Shown: positions 21,514 to 31,019 of the stretch, one piece after another | Position numbering within the stretch: the stretch's first letter is position 1 | Layout of the letters: every line of letters begins with the position of its first letter | Assembly: GCA_024867545.1 (NCBI GenBank) | Contig: JANFNE010000009.1 | Span: 186,001 to 250,000, forward strand | DNA length: 64,000 bases | Source: Phytopythium helicoides | Taxonomy: Eukaryota > Oomycota > Peronosporomycetes > Pythiales > Pythiaceae | Direction of reading: 5' to 3' | Translations under genes and position numbers: made by a program | The notes under the pieces: generated by a model | Told to the model about the DNA's origin: nothing | Databases searched by the model: none | The model's input: only the letters and a program-made list of their open reading frames with translations

Positions 21514-21611
21514 TCAAAAGGTTGCCGCCAAGTGACCGATACAAACGCCAAGTCAAACCTCGCGGGCACCACTCAGTCGAACCAGTAATAACCGCAGGGC
21601 GTCGAGGCGCC
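21514..21611. promoter_or_regulatory. Very short divergent promoter (98 bp)
   Basis: Only 98 bp separate the ATG of the chromodomain gene (minus) from the ATG of the RING-BRCT gene (plus), so the two chromatin/repair-type genes probably share one bidirectional promoter. No TATA box is seen. Confidence 0.45.
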
Positions 21612-23816
21612 ATGAGCTGGACGCTCAAGCGGCTCGAGGCCGCCGTCGAGGGCTTCGCAACGCAGCTGCAGTGCCCCATCTGCCTCTGCGCGTACGACAA
21701 CCCGGTCTCGCTGCCCTGCAACCACTGCTTCTGCGAGGAGTGCATCCACCGCGCGCTCGAGCTCAAGCAGATGTGTCCGATCTGCAAGCTGCCTGCCAAG
21801 AAGCGCCGCCTGCGCTACGACCAGATGATCCGCCAGCTCCTCGCGGCAACCGAGCTGCTCTGCGCGCCCGCTGAAGAGGTCGAGGCTGCCGAGGATGGCG
21901 CTGATGCTGGTGATCAAGCCGCTGCCTCCGTTGCTGATGGAGAGGCTCCTGGTACATCGAACGACGCGCCACCGGGTGAAGACGTCGTGATGGAGACCGA
22001 GCCTGAACCAAGCCAACCAGTGGCGCTGCAGTCGCTGGAGAGTACAGAGCCCATTCCAACGCAACTGTCATCACTGGAAGCTGACGATGCAGCTCCTGTT
22101 GCGAATGGGGATGCTGAAATGGATAATGAAGAGCCACCTAACGGGGCGGACGCAGACGAGGAGGAGCAGGAATCACAGCAGCTAGAGCGTTCATTTATTG
22201 GCGACGTGGCTCCCGAGACGCAGATCCAGGACGAGCCGATGCTGCCATCAGTGCCATTTGATCGACCCAAGGAGACTGAACAGACTATGAATGGCAAGAA
22301 TGCAACTGCCAACGGTGTTTCAAATGTAGAAACTACGACGACATCTATGGACGCTACAAACCCGCCGGAGACAGAAGAATTACCACTGAACGGTCCGTTC
22401 CTTGTTGGTGATCTTGTGGAGGTGACTGAACGCACATGGTCGGGTATCAACAAGCCTGGAGGCACAGCACGCATTACTGCCGTGAACGAAGGTAAGAGAT
22501 TGCATGGTGGAGAGATGATTTCGCGTTGGCTAACGCATTCTCTCTCACACATGAACTCTCAGATGGAACGTATAATGTCAAGTTTGTAATCAACTCAGGG
22601 CGGGAAAATGGCGTACATGACTATTTTATTCACCGACCAGCAGAAGACTTAATGGCGGACACTACCCCCAGTCGGTCAGTTCGCAAGCGTCAGCGACGGA
22701 GTGTGCTCGAGTCGCCTCCTTCTACAGGCAGCATGTCTTCCCAACAACCTGGCTCATCTGCTAAAAAGCGCGCGAGCAAATTGACATCGCCGACTCGGAC
22801 ATCTTCTCCCAAAAAGGCGAAGAAGAAAACCGGCATCATTATATTGAGTTCAGGGTTCGATGAGCACGAAATGGAGCTCATTGAACGTCAGATCGATGTA
22901 ATCGGCGCGAGCATAGAGCGGCAATGGTCCACATCTGTCACCCATTTGGTAGTCAAGTGCGTCGACGACAATGGCAAAGATTCGGTCAGTCCTCCTATCC
23001 CAGTGCGGCCATCTTCTGGAAACTCAACGCCAGGCAAGCGAAAGTTGTTTAGTGATGATCACGAGGAGGACAAGAAAGGTGACTCTGAGACCAGCGGTCG
23101 ATGGGCAAAAACTCGCTCGCTCAAGTACTTGAAAGCTCTTGTTGGTGGTCGCTGGATCGTCAGCGAGCACTGGCTGCAAGGTAAATTGTGGATGAATGTT
23201 GCTGTTTCAATTGTTTCTGGTGGTAACCAACGCTGCCGTTGATTTAGAATGTGTGAAGGCTGGAAAACATGTTAACGAAGAGCCGTTTGAAGCGAGTGGT
23301 CATTTCAAGGGTAAGCGCAGTCCAGACGCGGTACGGCGAGCCCGCCTCGCGAGAGAGAAAGCGCTATCATCACTGCCTCCTATTGTACGTAATGACTCAT
23401 TTGTGACTGCTGCCGCTCAATGCTGGCATTTTCAGCAAACTAATTGTTGCGCGTTGTTTCAACAGTTCGATCGATCATCCGTCGGCACCCAGCTCTTCTC
23501 GGCATTTTGTTTTCATATCACGGGGGAATTTTTGCCTCCAATGCCTCTAGGAAGCGATGTGGATGCGCTTGTACGCATAGGCGGCGGGAAAGTTATCCCC
23601 TTTTTGGACGATGTGCCTCGCGAAATGAACAAGCCTGAGAATCGCTCGCGGGAGCTTGTCGTTGTCTGTGACAAAATTAACCCGATTGCGATGCGGGAGG
23701 AAATCCGGCGGTTACAAAGTCTGAACCAGCTGAAGTCGGCACCGCCAGCAGCTATCGTCAATTACTCGTGGGTCATCAACAGCATTAGTGAGGCGAAGCT
23801 ACTTCCGTTCCCGTAG
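21612..23816 (+). CDS. BRCA1-like RING-BRCT protein
   Basis: Exons 21612-22491, 22563-23180, 23248-23384 and 23466-23816 (introns of 71, 67 and 81 nt) give 661 aa. The RING finger at residues 21-58 has all eight ligands (C21, C24, C36, H38, C41, C44, C55, C58: CPICLCAYDNPVSLPCNHC...MCPIC). An acidic disordered region follows, then a small beta-rich module spanning intron 1 (VGDLVEVTERTWSGINKPGG; DGTYNVKFVINSGRENG). A basic Ser/Pro segment leads to two BRCT domains: TGIIILSSGFDEHEMELIE to GGRWIVSEHWL, and SAFCFHITGEFLPPM to IVNYSWVINSI. This is the BRCA1/BARD1 architecture: a ubiquitin ligase with phosphopeptide-binding BRCTs in DNA repair. BRCA1 and BARD1 cannot be separated by eye. Confidence 0.85.
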
Positions 23817-23916
23817 GAAATGTTTGGTATTTATCAACAACGAAAGTACAATGCCAGGCGATGCGCAATCTATTAAACTTGATAAGGCTGTATTTGCGCA
23901 GCTTAGCTATCTTTCA

Positions 23917-26164
23917 TCAACTCAAGACTCTGTAGTTGTGGCGGTCTGCTGCCTTCGAAAACTCTGCAGCCAAAGTCAAGTGACCACGTCAAGATTGATG
24001 AATCCAGTAGACGAGCAGCAACATATCGACGATTTCACGTACGACAATGAGCGGTTTGCTGTGGAGAACGACTCCATGGACCTGGGTCAGTGCTCGCTCC
24101 GCCATATCCTCTGATGGGAAACTCACGAACGCCTGACACTTCATCCGTCCTTCGGTAAAGTGGCGAAAGGTCAACTCGCTTTGCATAAACAAGATCGGTC
24201 AGATGAACAGTTCAGAGCATGCCTAATCCCTTCGGCTCCAACCCACCTCACAGAAGTATCCGGGGGAAGAGTTGCAGCGAAGAGGCTGCGAAGGTCATCA
24301 AGCTGAACTGTCTTGGCGAGGTTCTTTATGTACAGGGTGATGGATCGCTCTCCGCGCTTGTAATTTTTCATAGCTTTCTCCAGCTCCATGGTTGTCGCGT
24401 CCAACCGGTTTTCACGAAGCATGTCGGAAGTCCACTCGATAACCTTGAAATTATTCTCTTGATTTTTCTGCTCTGTCGCTTTTTCCGGATCAAAGCACTT
24501 CGATTACAGAAACAGAAGTGAGCCATCTACGTGAAACAAATCACTGAACTTTGTCGGACGCACCACAACTAGAGGGAGTCCTCCTAGCACAACTCCGTGG
24601 AGTTGGTCGACAGCAGCGGTTGCGATCTCTACCGTTGGGTACACCACTGTTGCGGATTTTGTTGAAGATGACACATTTACTTGAATGCTCCTATTGCCAT
24701 AAAGGTAATTGATCTGAATAACACATGATGCATGCCAAACACTTTCACTCAATGGCAACGTACATCACATCCGAATCTGGTGAAAGCACGAAAGCAAATA
24801 CCGAGCGGAGGTCATCTTCATCGACAGCCTCTGCTACATTACGCACCAAAACTGTGCATGAAGAAGGCCCGCGGGAGTAGTTCTCCATTGCTGGTTCGTC
24901 AGCCATTTCTATGAGGACAGGCGCTGACACGTTAGCTAGTGCACGGGTCAGTTTATGCTACCTTAAAAAAAAGTTACCTGCTGGAGATCGACGGCGATGC
25001 ACCAATTCTGCTTCTGTCATAACACCAGGTCTTGGAGGTCGCTGATCGCTGGTGGCGAAATCGTTTATGATGAATGCTTTTGATAACTGCGCTCGATCTC
25101 CACCAATGCGTGCAGCTTTCGTTGGCTGGCGTTTCAAAGCAACGTGTGCGCTTTCATCACGAATACTTATATCATCACGGGCAGTAGAGCTGTCATCATC
25201 ATCACCGTCGTCGTCGTTGCGCGATCGCTTTCTCGATAAATGTATCATTGGGGTAGCATTTGCATTGGCAGCAGAAGTAGCCTGGTCTTCTTCGCTATCT
25301 TCATCCTCCTCTACAATTTGCGCCTCTGACGGATTTGTTTGCAAAGGCTTGTGATTCATTCGACTGGCACTGAATCGACCTGGAATGGCGTCGTCTTCGA
25401 ACGGCGTTGGCAGATTCATTTTGTTCATCAGGTGCAGCACCTGCGTGTAGAATCTCGGCAAAGCAATTAGCGCTAACGGGGCTTGCGTTAGTCATTCTCG
25501 TGGCAGCAAAGAAGAAGAACATCCTGCAGACCTCACCATTAGCGATGTTGCGCACGATGCTCTCGGTAGCTCGCGGGTACTTGTACTCGAGCATTGGCGA
25601 TGGTGCGAAGTGCAGCCTGTGGCAAGGATTGAATCAGCAAAGAATCTCCAGCCACCACGGAGAGCCCAGAGCTCACCCAAGGTGTGGCGCTAGAGGTACC
25701 GGTGCATACGCTACATGCACAGCTTTGCGTGGAGGAAGCTCTGCCGGCGGTGGTCCTGGTGGTAGTGGCGGCGGGTCGCTCTTGGGCAGAGGCGGCTGCT
25801 GCTCCTTGTCGACGACACTCACCTGGAGTACCTGGCCCGCTAGCTCAAGCCCGTGAAGCCTCCTTCTCGCATTCTCTCGCGTCTCAATAGTCGCAAATAG
25901 CGCCGTCGCGCTCTGCGTCTTGGCGCTCGCAGCCCCTGGCTCCTGTCCGCTCGAGACGCGCTCCTAGTCACCACGAAGGTGTCAGGATTGCGAGAAGAGG
26001 ATGGGACTAACACGGAGGCGCTAGTTACTTACGCTGCGGCGCGAAGGCAGCACGCGGACAGCTCCGAAGTGCCCGAGGAGCGCGCGCACGCCGTCGGCCG
26101 ACAGCGCGAGCGGCAGCTGCTGCACGCGCAGCGCGAAGGTCGGCGATGGGCTTGGTGGCTCCAT
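23917..26164 (-). CDS. RNPC3: RNPC3-like U11/U12-65K protein with three RRMs
   Basis: Nine exons: 26033-26164, 25677-25942, 25537-25616, 25472 down to 24978, 24769-24923, 24564-24713, 24252-24497, 24043-24174 and 23917-23961, together 566 aa in one frame. RRM1 is N-terminal (TFALRVQQLPLALSADGVRA ... ATALFATIETRENARRRLHG). The family hallmark follows: YKYPRATESIVRNIANALIA joined to LPRFYTQVLHLMNKMNLPTP. After a basic/acidic linker come an extra RRM2 (CTVLVRNVAEAVDEDDLRSV) and RRM3 (ITLYIKNLAKTVQLDDLRSL ... GRMKCQAFVSFPSEDMAERA). RRM3 corresponds to the usual C-terminal RRM that binds U12 snRNA. The protein bridges the U11 and U12 snRNPs of the minor spliceosome. The third RRM is unusual. Confidence 0.88.
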
Positions 26165-26363
26165 GATGGACTCGCCGTGTGGTTATATTTCCGCCACAAA
26201 AAAGTAAATAACGGGCCGATTTGGCAAGTTGAAGCGCGACGTCGACAATGAAGTCATGAGAAGCTGTGCGATTTCGTTTATCTGGCGACGAGCGCCGACT
26301 ACGTGGCCCCGAAGGTAGTTAGGAGGCCCTATAGGTGATGCACAGAGTGCGTGCGGATCAAAA

Positions 26364-28205
26364 TTACGCGGCACCGCTCTGGATGAGCTCCTGGAGGCCC
26401 TGCAGCAGCTCTGCCTGGTCCGCGGCTGATAGCTGCGCCGCGAGGTTCAGGATCAAGCCGATCGATGGCGTTTGCGAGCTACAGCCATCAAGTTGTCCAT
26501 CGTTAGCAAGCGAGTCAGCAGGTGTGTTGTTCACACGGCATACGCACCGAATGAACGTGTTGTAGTAGACCGTCGTGAAGAGCGCCGTGATAAACTGGCA
26601 GTCCATACGGTCCATAACCCCGCCGTGCCCAGGGATGACCGAGTCAAAGTCCTTGAGATTGTACGTGCGCTTGATAGCCGAAGCGTAAAAGCCGCCAAAG
26701 GGCGACACGAACGATGCAAAGACCGAGAACCAGATCGAGTGCGCCTGCAGAACCGAGCATGCAGGTGTCAGTTGCATGCTAATACTCAGAACGGTAATTC
26801 AGCAGCGGCCGCACCTGGATCGGGTACATCTCGATCTGCGAGCCAAGGTACCGCGCCAGCACGGAGGGAACGTTGTACGCCTGGAGCACAAACACGTCGC
26901 GAGGTGTGCATTCAAGCGAGTCCGGGACGAGCTTCACCTGTTCGTGTCCAGTCGAATAGAGTAAGTTTCCGGACTTCTGTGGGAAAGTTTAACAAAGCCA
27001 ATCTCGAACCTACCTCAAAGCTGTCGAGAGGGCAAATCATCCATTGGAACTGCAAAATGTCAATGCCACGAGCACAACAGGCGAAGTGGTCAGTATCGGA
27101 CAAGCAGAGCTGACAACACTGACTAACGACGCACCTTGGAGAGCCACGCGCTGACAAAGAAACCAAACACGACCGTGCAGACGAACGCGCCGATGAAGCC
27201 CTCCCACGTCTTGTTGGGCGACAATCGCAGGAACGGAGTCTTGACAAACTTGCGGCCAAAGAGCTTGCCGCAGAAGAAGGCGAAGCAGTCGTTGCAGATA
27301 ACCAGCGACACGGGGAACACAAACCAGAACAGTCCTGAAGGCATACCAAGCAGCCATGAGAGACTGTCACCTGCACTTGTGAACACATGACGAACACTGC
27401 TTACCGGTGAAGATGTTGGTCAAAATGTACTTCATCTGGAACACGATAATGCCGAGGGTGACGATCGTCCATGTGTACTGGCCTGCAGGATCACGCAAGC
27501 GTCAGGCTGAGCAGCGCAACCAACAGTTGGACGCGTGACTGTGACCGTACCCATCTGATACTTGTAGTAGCCTGGAGCACATCAAGGGATCTGTTAAGTA
27601 TCGCCTTGCACGGACGTCCTCGATTGCAGAAAGAGCACAAGCCACCACGCACCCTTCTTGAGGCTGAGCACCGACACGACAAAGAGCGTGGCGTACATGG
27701 AGAAGGAGACCCACGTGTGGTAGCGCAGGTAGTAGACGATGACGCGCGGCACGAAGCGGATCTTGCGGTTCTCGAGGAACGCGCCGAACGAGTCTCCGTA
27801 GCTAAAGAAGAGCGCGACGCCGAACCACAGCCACTACCGCCACTCCGGAGTCAGTCCATGCAGCCTCCACCACACACCCCAAGCCAGCGCGCCGGTACCT
27901 GCACGGAGCGGAACCACGGGATGTTCTTCTCCGCAGCGGCGCGGTAGCGCACATTGACGAGCTCCCGGAAGAGCAGCGTCTGCAGCACGACGACGAGCCC
28001 CCAGGCGTACATGTGTCCGCCGTAGAGGATGCCGACGAAGCCCGCGATCATGACGGCGCCCATGACGACGCGCGTGAGGAACTTGGCGAGCGCCGACTGC
28101 GGCTTGGCCGGCGCCGCGGACGCCTCGCCCGCCGCCTTTCGCCTTGGGTGAGCGGCGCTCGCCCGCATCCTCCGAGTGCGAGCGGCGCTTACGCAGCGTC
28201 GACAT
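26364..28205 (-). CDS. CDS1: CDP-diacylglycerol synthase (phosphatidate cytidylyltransferase)
   Basis: About nine short exons starting MSTLRKRRSHSED at 28205. Multi-pass segments include LTRVVMGAVMIAGFVGILYG, LWFGVALFFSYGDSFGAFLE, TIVTLGIIVFQMKYILTNIF and WFVFPVSLVICNDCFAFFCG. Catalytic landmarks are present: the eukaryotic block LFGRKFVKTPFLRLSPNKTW with EGFIGAF, and the full family signature (SAIKRTYNLKDFDSVIPGHG followed by GVMDRMD). It makes CDP-diacylglycerol from CTP and phosphatidate in the ER membrane for phosphatidylinositol and phosphatidylglycerol synthesis. One extra A in an AAA run near 28142 breaks the frame after RRSPKA (continuing KAAGEASAAPAK), probably an error. The short tail after intron 8 (SIGLILNLAAQLSAADQAEL) is Leu/Ala rich. 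Divergent from NAGLU. Confidence 0.9.
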
Positions 28206-28440
28206 GGCGCGGGGAATTCAAGAGTGCCCGGGGGGAATCTCGCCCTCCTCCTCCTCGGGAGAAGCTTCGCGGCTGACTGTGGACCCTGCTGCGTGGACCG
28301 CTGTGTTTGTGCCCTTCGATTAGGCGAAGTGGTTGGGTACGCGACACGAAATGGTGTGGTGGACACGACCGATTGCATTGAAGAGGGATCTGAATCTTGA
28401 AAGGGAAACCACACACATTGCGAGAAAGGACGAGCGGGGC
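28206..28440. promoter_or_regulatory. Divergent promoter region between CDP-DAG synthase and NAGLU
   Basis: 235 bp separate the two start codons. No TATA box was recognised; both promoters must lie here. Confidence 0.4.
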
Positions 28441-31019
28441 ATGGAGGTGAGCTCGCGGTGGCTGCGGCTGGCGCTGGCGGCGCTGCTGCTGGCGCTTGTG
28501 GGCGCGGACGTCGCGAGGCTCAAGGCGCGCGCGGTGCACAACGCGGTGGCGGCGACGCACGGGCTGATCTCGCGGCGGCTGGGCGACAAGTACAACGAGC
28601 AGGTCAACTTGGTCGTGGGGGGCTGCTTGCTTGTCGGGGGAGGCGATTTGCTGAGCGTAGCGGTCTGGGTAGATCTCTCTGCGCGTGCTGCAGGGGGAGG
28701 AAGACGACTTGGATGTGGTGGAAGTCGGGTTTGTGGACGGGAAGCTCGAGATCGCGGGCAACACAGCGACGGCCATGGCGTACGGACTGCAGTGGTGCGG
28801 TCCTTGTGATTGTTGCTGTGAGGACGCGCAACTGGTTGCCAAGTTGACGAGACGCCCCATGATGTAGGTACATGAAGCGTGTGCTGCACACGCAGACAGA
28901 CTGGGACAATCACGCGCTCCAGCTTCCCGACAAGCTGCCGCCGCCGCCCGCGCGCATTCGCCAGAAGCGCAGCGCCAAGTTCACCTACTACCAGAACGTG
29001 TGCACAGTCAGCTACTCGTCGTGGTCCTGGAGCTGGCAGCAGTGGGAGGCTCACATTGACTGGATGGCATTGAATGGTTTGTAGGCATACTCTTCCTCAC
29101 TTTCCAAGCTCTGAACCACAACTAATCCTGCCTTCCTTGTCCAGGAATCAACATGCCGCTCGCCTTCACTGGACAAGAGAAGGCGTGGCAAAACACCTTC
29201 ATGGGTCGCTACAACGTTTCCCAAAAAGGGATCGACAAGTTCTTCGCAGGGGCTGCATTCCTCGCGTGGGGACGCATGGGAAACCTTCGCGGGAGCTGGG
29301 TCAAAGGACCGCTTCCACAAGCGTTCATCGACTGACCAGTACAAGCTGCAGCGACGCATCCTCGCGCGGATGACCGAATTTGGCATGATTCCGGCGCTTC
29401 CAGCTTTTGCTGGTCATGTGCCCGAAGAACTCACAAAGCAGTTTCCTCTCGCCAAGTTCACGCGGTCGCCCAACTGGGGTAGCTTCTCGGATGAATTCTG
29501 CTGCGTCTATATGCTCGATGCGATGGACCCGCTGTACTTGGAGATTGGGCGGGCGTTCATTGAAGAGCAGAAGAAGCTGTACTACGATGTGACGTCAACA
29601 TCCCTGTACCAGTGCGACACGTACAACGAGATGGATCCAGATTTCACGGACCTCGAGCGCCTGCGCGCAGCCTCTGGAGCTGTGATCAAGAGCATGACGG
29701 CAGCAGATCCTGACGCTGTGTGGCTGATGCAGGGCTGGTTGTTTGTTGACGCACCACAATACTGGACCAAGCCGCGCGTGCACGCGTACTTGGATGGTGT
29801 GCCCGACGACAAGCTCATCATTTTGGATCTCTACAGCGAAGTGCGACCCATCTGGCAGCAGATGGATAACTACTTTGGCAAGAATTGGATCTACTGCGTC
29901 CTACACAATTTCGGCGGGAACACCGGTATGCGTGGAGATTTGCCGACGCTCGCGCGTGAACCCGTCAATGCCGTGAAGTCCAGCAACGGGACCATGATCG
30001 GCGTTGGTCTCACCATGGAAGGTATCTTCCAGAACTATGTCGTCTACGATCTGGCACTTCAAACGGCTTGGGAGCACACGCCAGTTGACCCAACCCAATG
30101 GATCAAGATGTACACGAGTCAGCGGTACAACCTCCCAACGTCAGATTTTACCACATTTGATACCATTTACCTACGCGAAGCTGATGATGTAAGCGCAGTT
30201 TATTTGGCTTGGAACCACCTGCTACACTCAGTATACAACCGAACACTGGCATTTGGCGGCGTCACCAAGAACATCGTGTCGCTTATCCCACATTGGCATC
30301 TTGATCGCGACGGCTTCATGCCGACTGTCATAACCTACAAGCGAAAGGATGTGATTTACGCGTGGAGGCACCTGCTGAACGCCGGTGTGAAGTTGGGCCA
30401 GATTGATACCTATCGTCACGATCTCGTTGATGTCACCCGGCAGTACCTGAGCGATCAACTTCTTGTCGACTACCAGCAACTGCGAGCCATGTTCACATCC
30501 AAGGTAGTCGCCGCAGACAAGGTGTGCGGACAAACAACCCGAATGCTTGGGATCATGACGGACTTGGATACCATCCTGGCTACGAACGAGGATTTCCTAC
30601 TCGGGAAATGGATCGCTGATGCACGAAATATGGCTACCAACGATTCTACCTCGATCGAGCTTGCAGACTACTACGAGTACGAAGCACGCAACCAAGTCAC
30701 GCGCTGGGGAGATAACAACTCGGAGTCTATCCACGACTACGCGGCAAAGGAGTGGTCGGGACTCATCTCCGACTATTATATACCTCGTTGGCGCATCTGG
30801 TTGACGGAAGTGTGCCAGGCATACTCGGCTCATCGAGACATGGATGAGACCGTTGTGAACGAAGCGCGTGTGTCGTTCGAGCTCAAGTGGCAGCTGAGCC
30901 ATGAAAAATACCCGACCGAGCCTCGAGGTGACCCAGTTGCGGTGTCAACGCGTCTTTATGCGCAGTACATTGGCAGCGGTGAGGAGTGGGGACTGTCCAC
31001 TGCGGTCCAGTGGGAGTGA
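28441..31019 (+). CDS. NAGLU: Alpha-N-acetylglucosaminidase (GH89)
   Basis: Starts MEVSSRWLRLALAALLLALV, a signal peptide. Introns lie at about 28610-28690, at 28795-28867 (joining GLQW to YMKRVLHTQTDW) and at 29077-29144 (joining MALNG to INMPLAFTGQEKAW). The GH89 core is plain: YYQNVCTVSYSSWSWSWQQW, FFAGAAFLAWGRMGNL, FGMIPALPAFAGHVPE, the catalytic-acid region TYNEMDPDF, WLMQGWLF, the second glutamate in ILDLYSEVRP, and LHNFGGNTGM. The C-terminus SGLISDYYIPRWRIWL and YPTEPRGDPV also fits. The enzyme removes terminal GlcNAc from heparan sulfate and glycans in lysosomes. A +1 frameshift at about 29333 interrupts PLPQAFID / DQYKLQRRILARM; the stop it creates is probably a sequencing artefact. 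Convergent with the alpha-mannosidase gene. Confidence 0.92.

Noticed and set aside
20512..21588. Leucine-rich 358-aa frame opposite the chromodomain gene
   Set aside because: Complement of Lys/Glu-rich codons reads as Leu/Phe; it has no domain, while the minus strand has two clear chromodomains.
22060..22330. Coding repeats in the acidic part of the BRCA1-like gene considered as a separate gene
   Set aside because: It is in frame with the RING domain without interruption.
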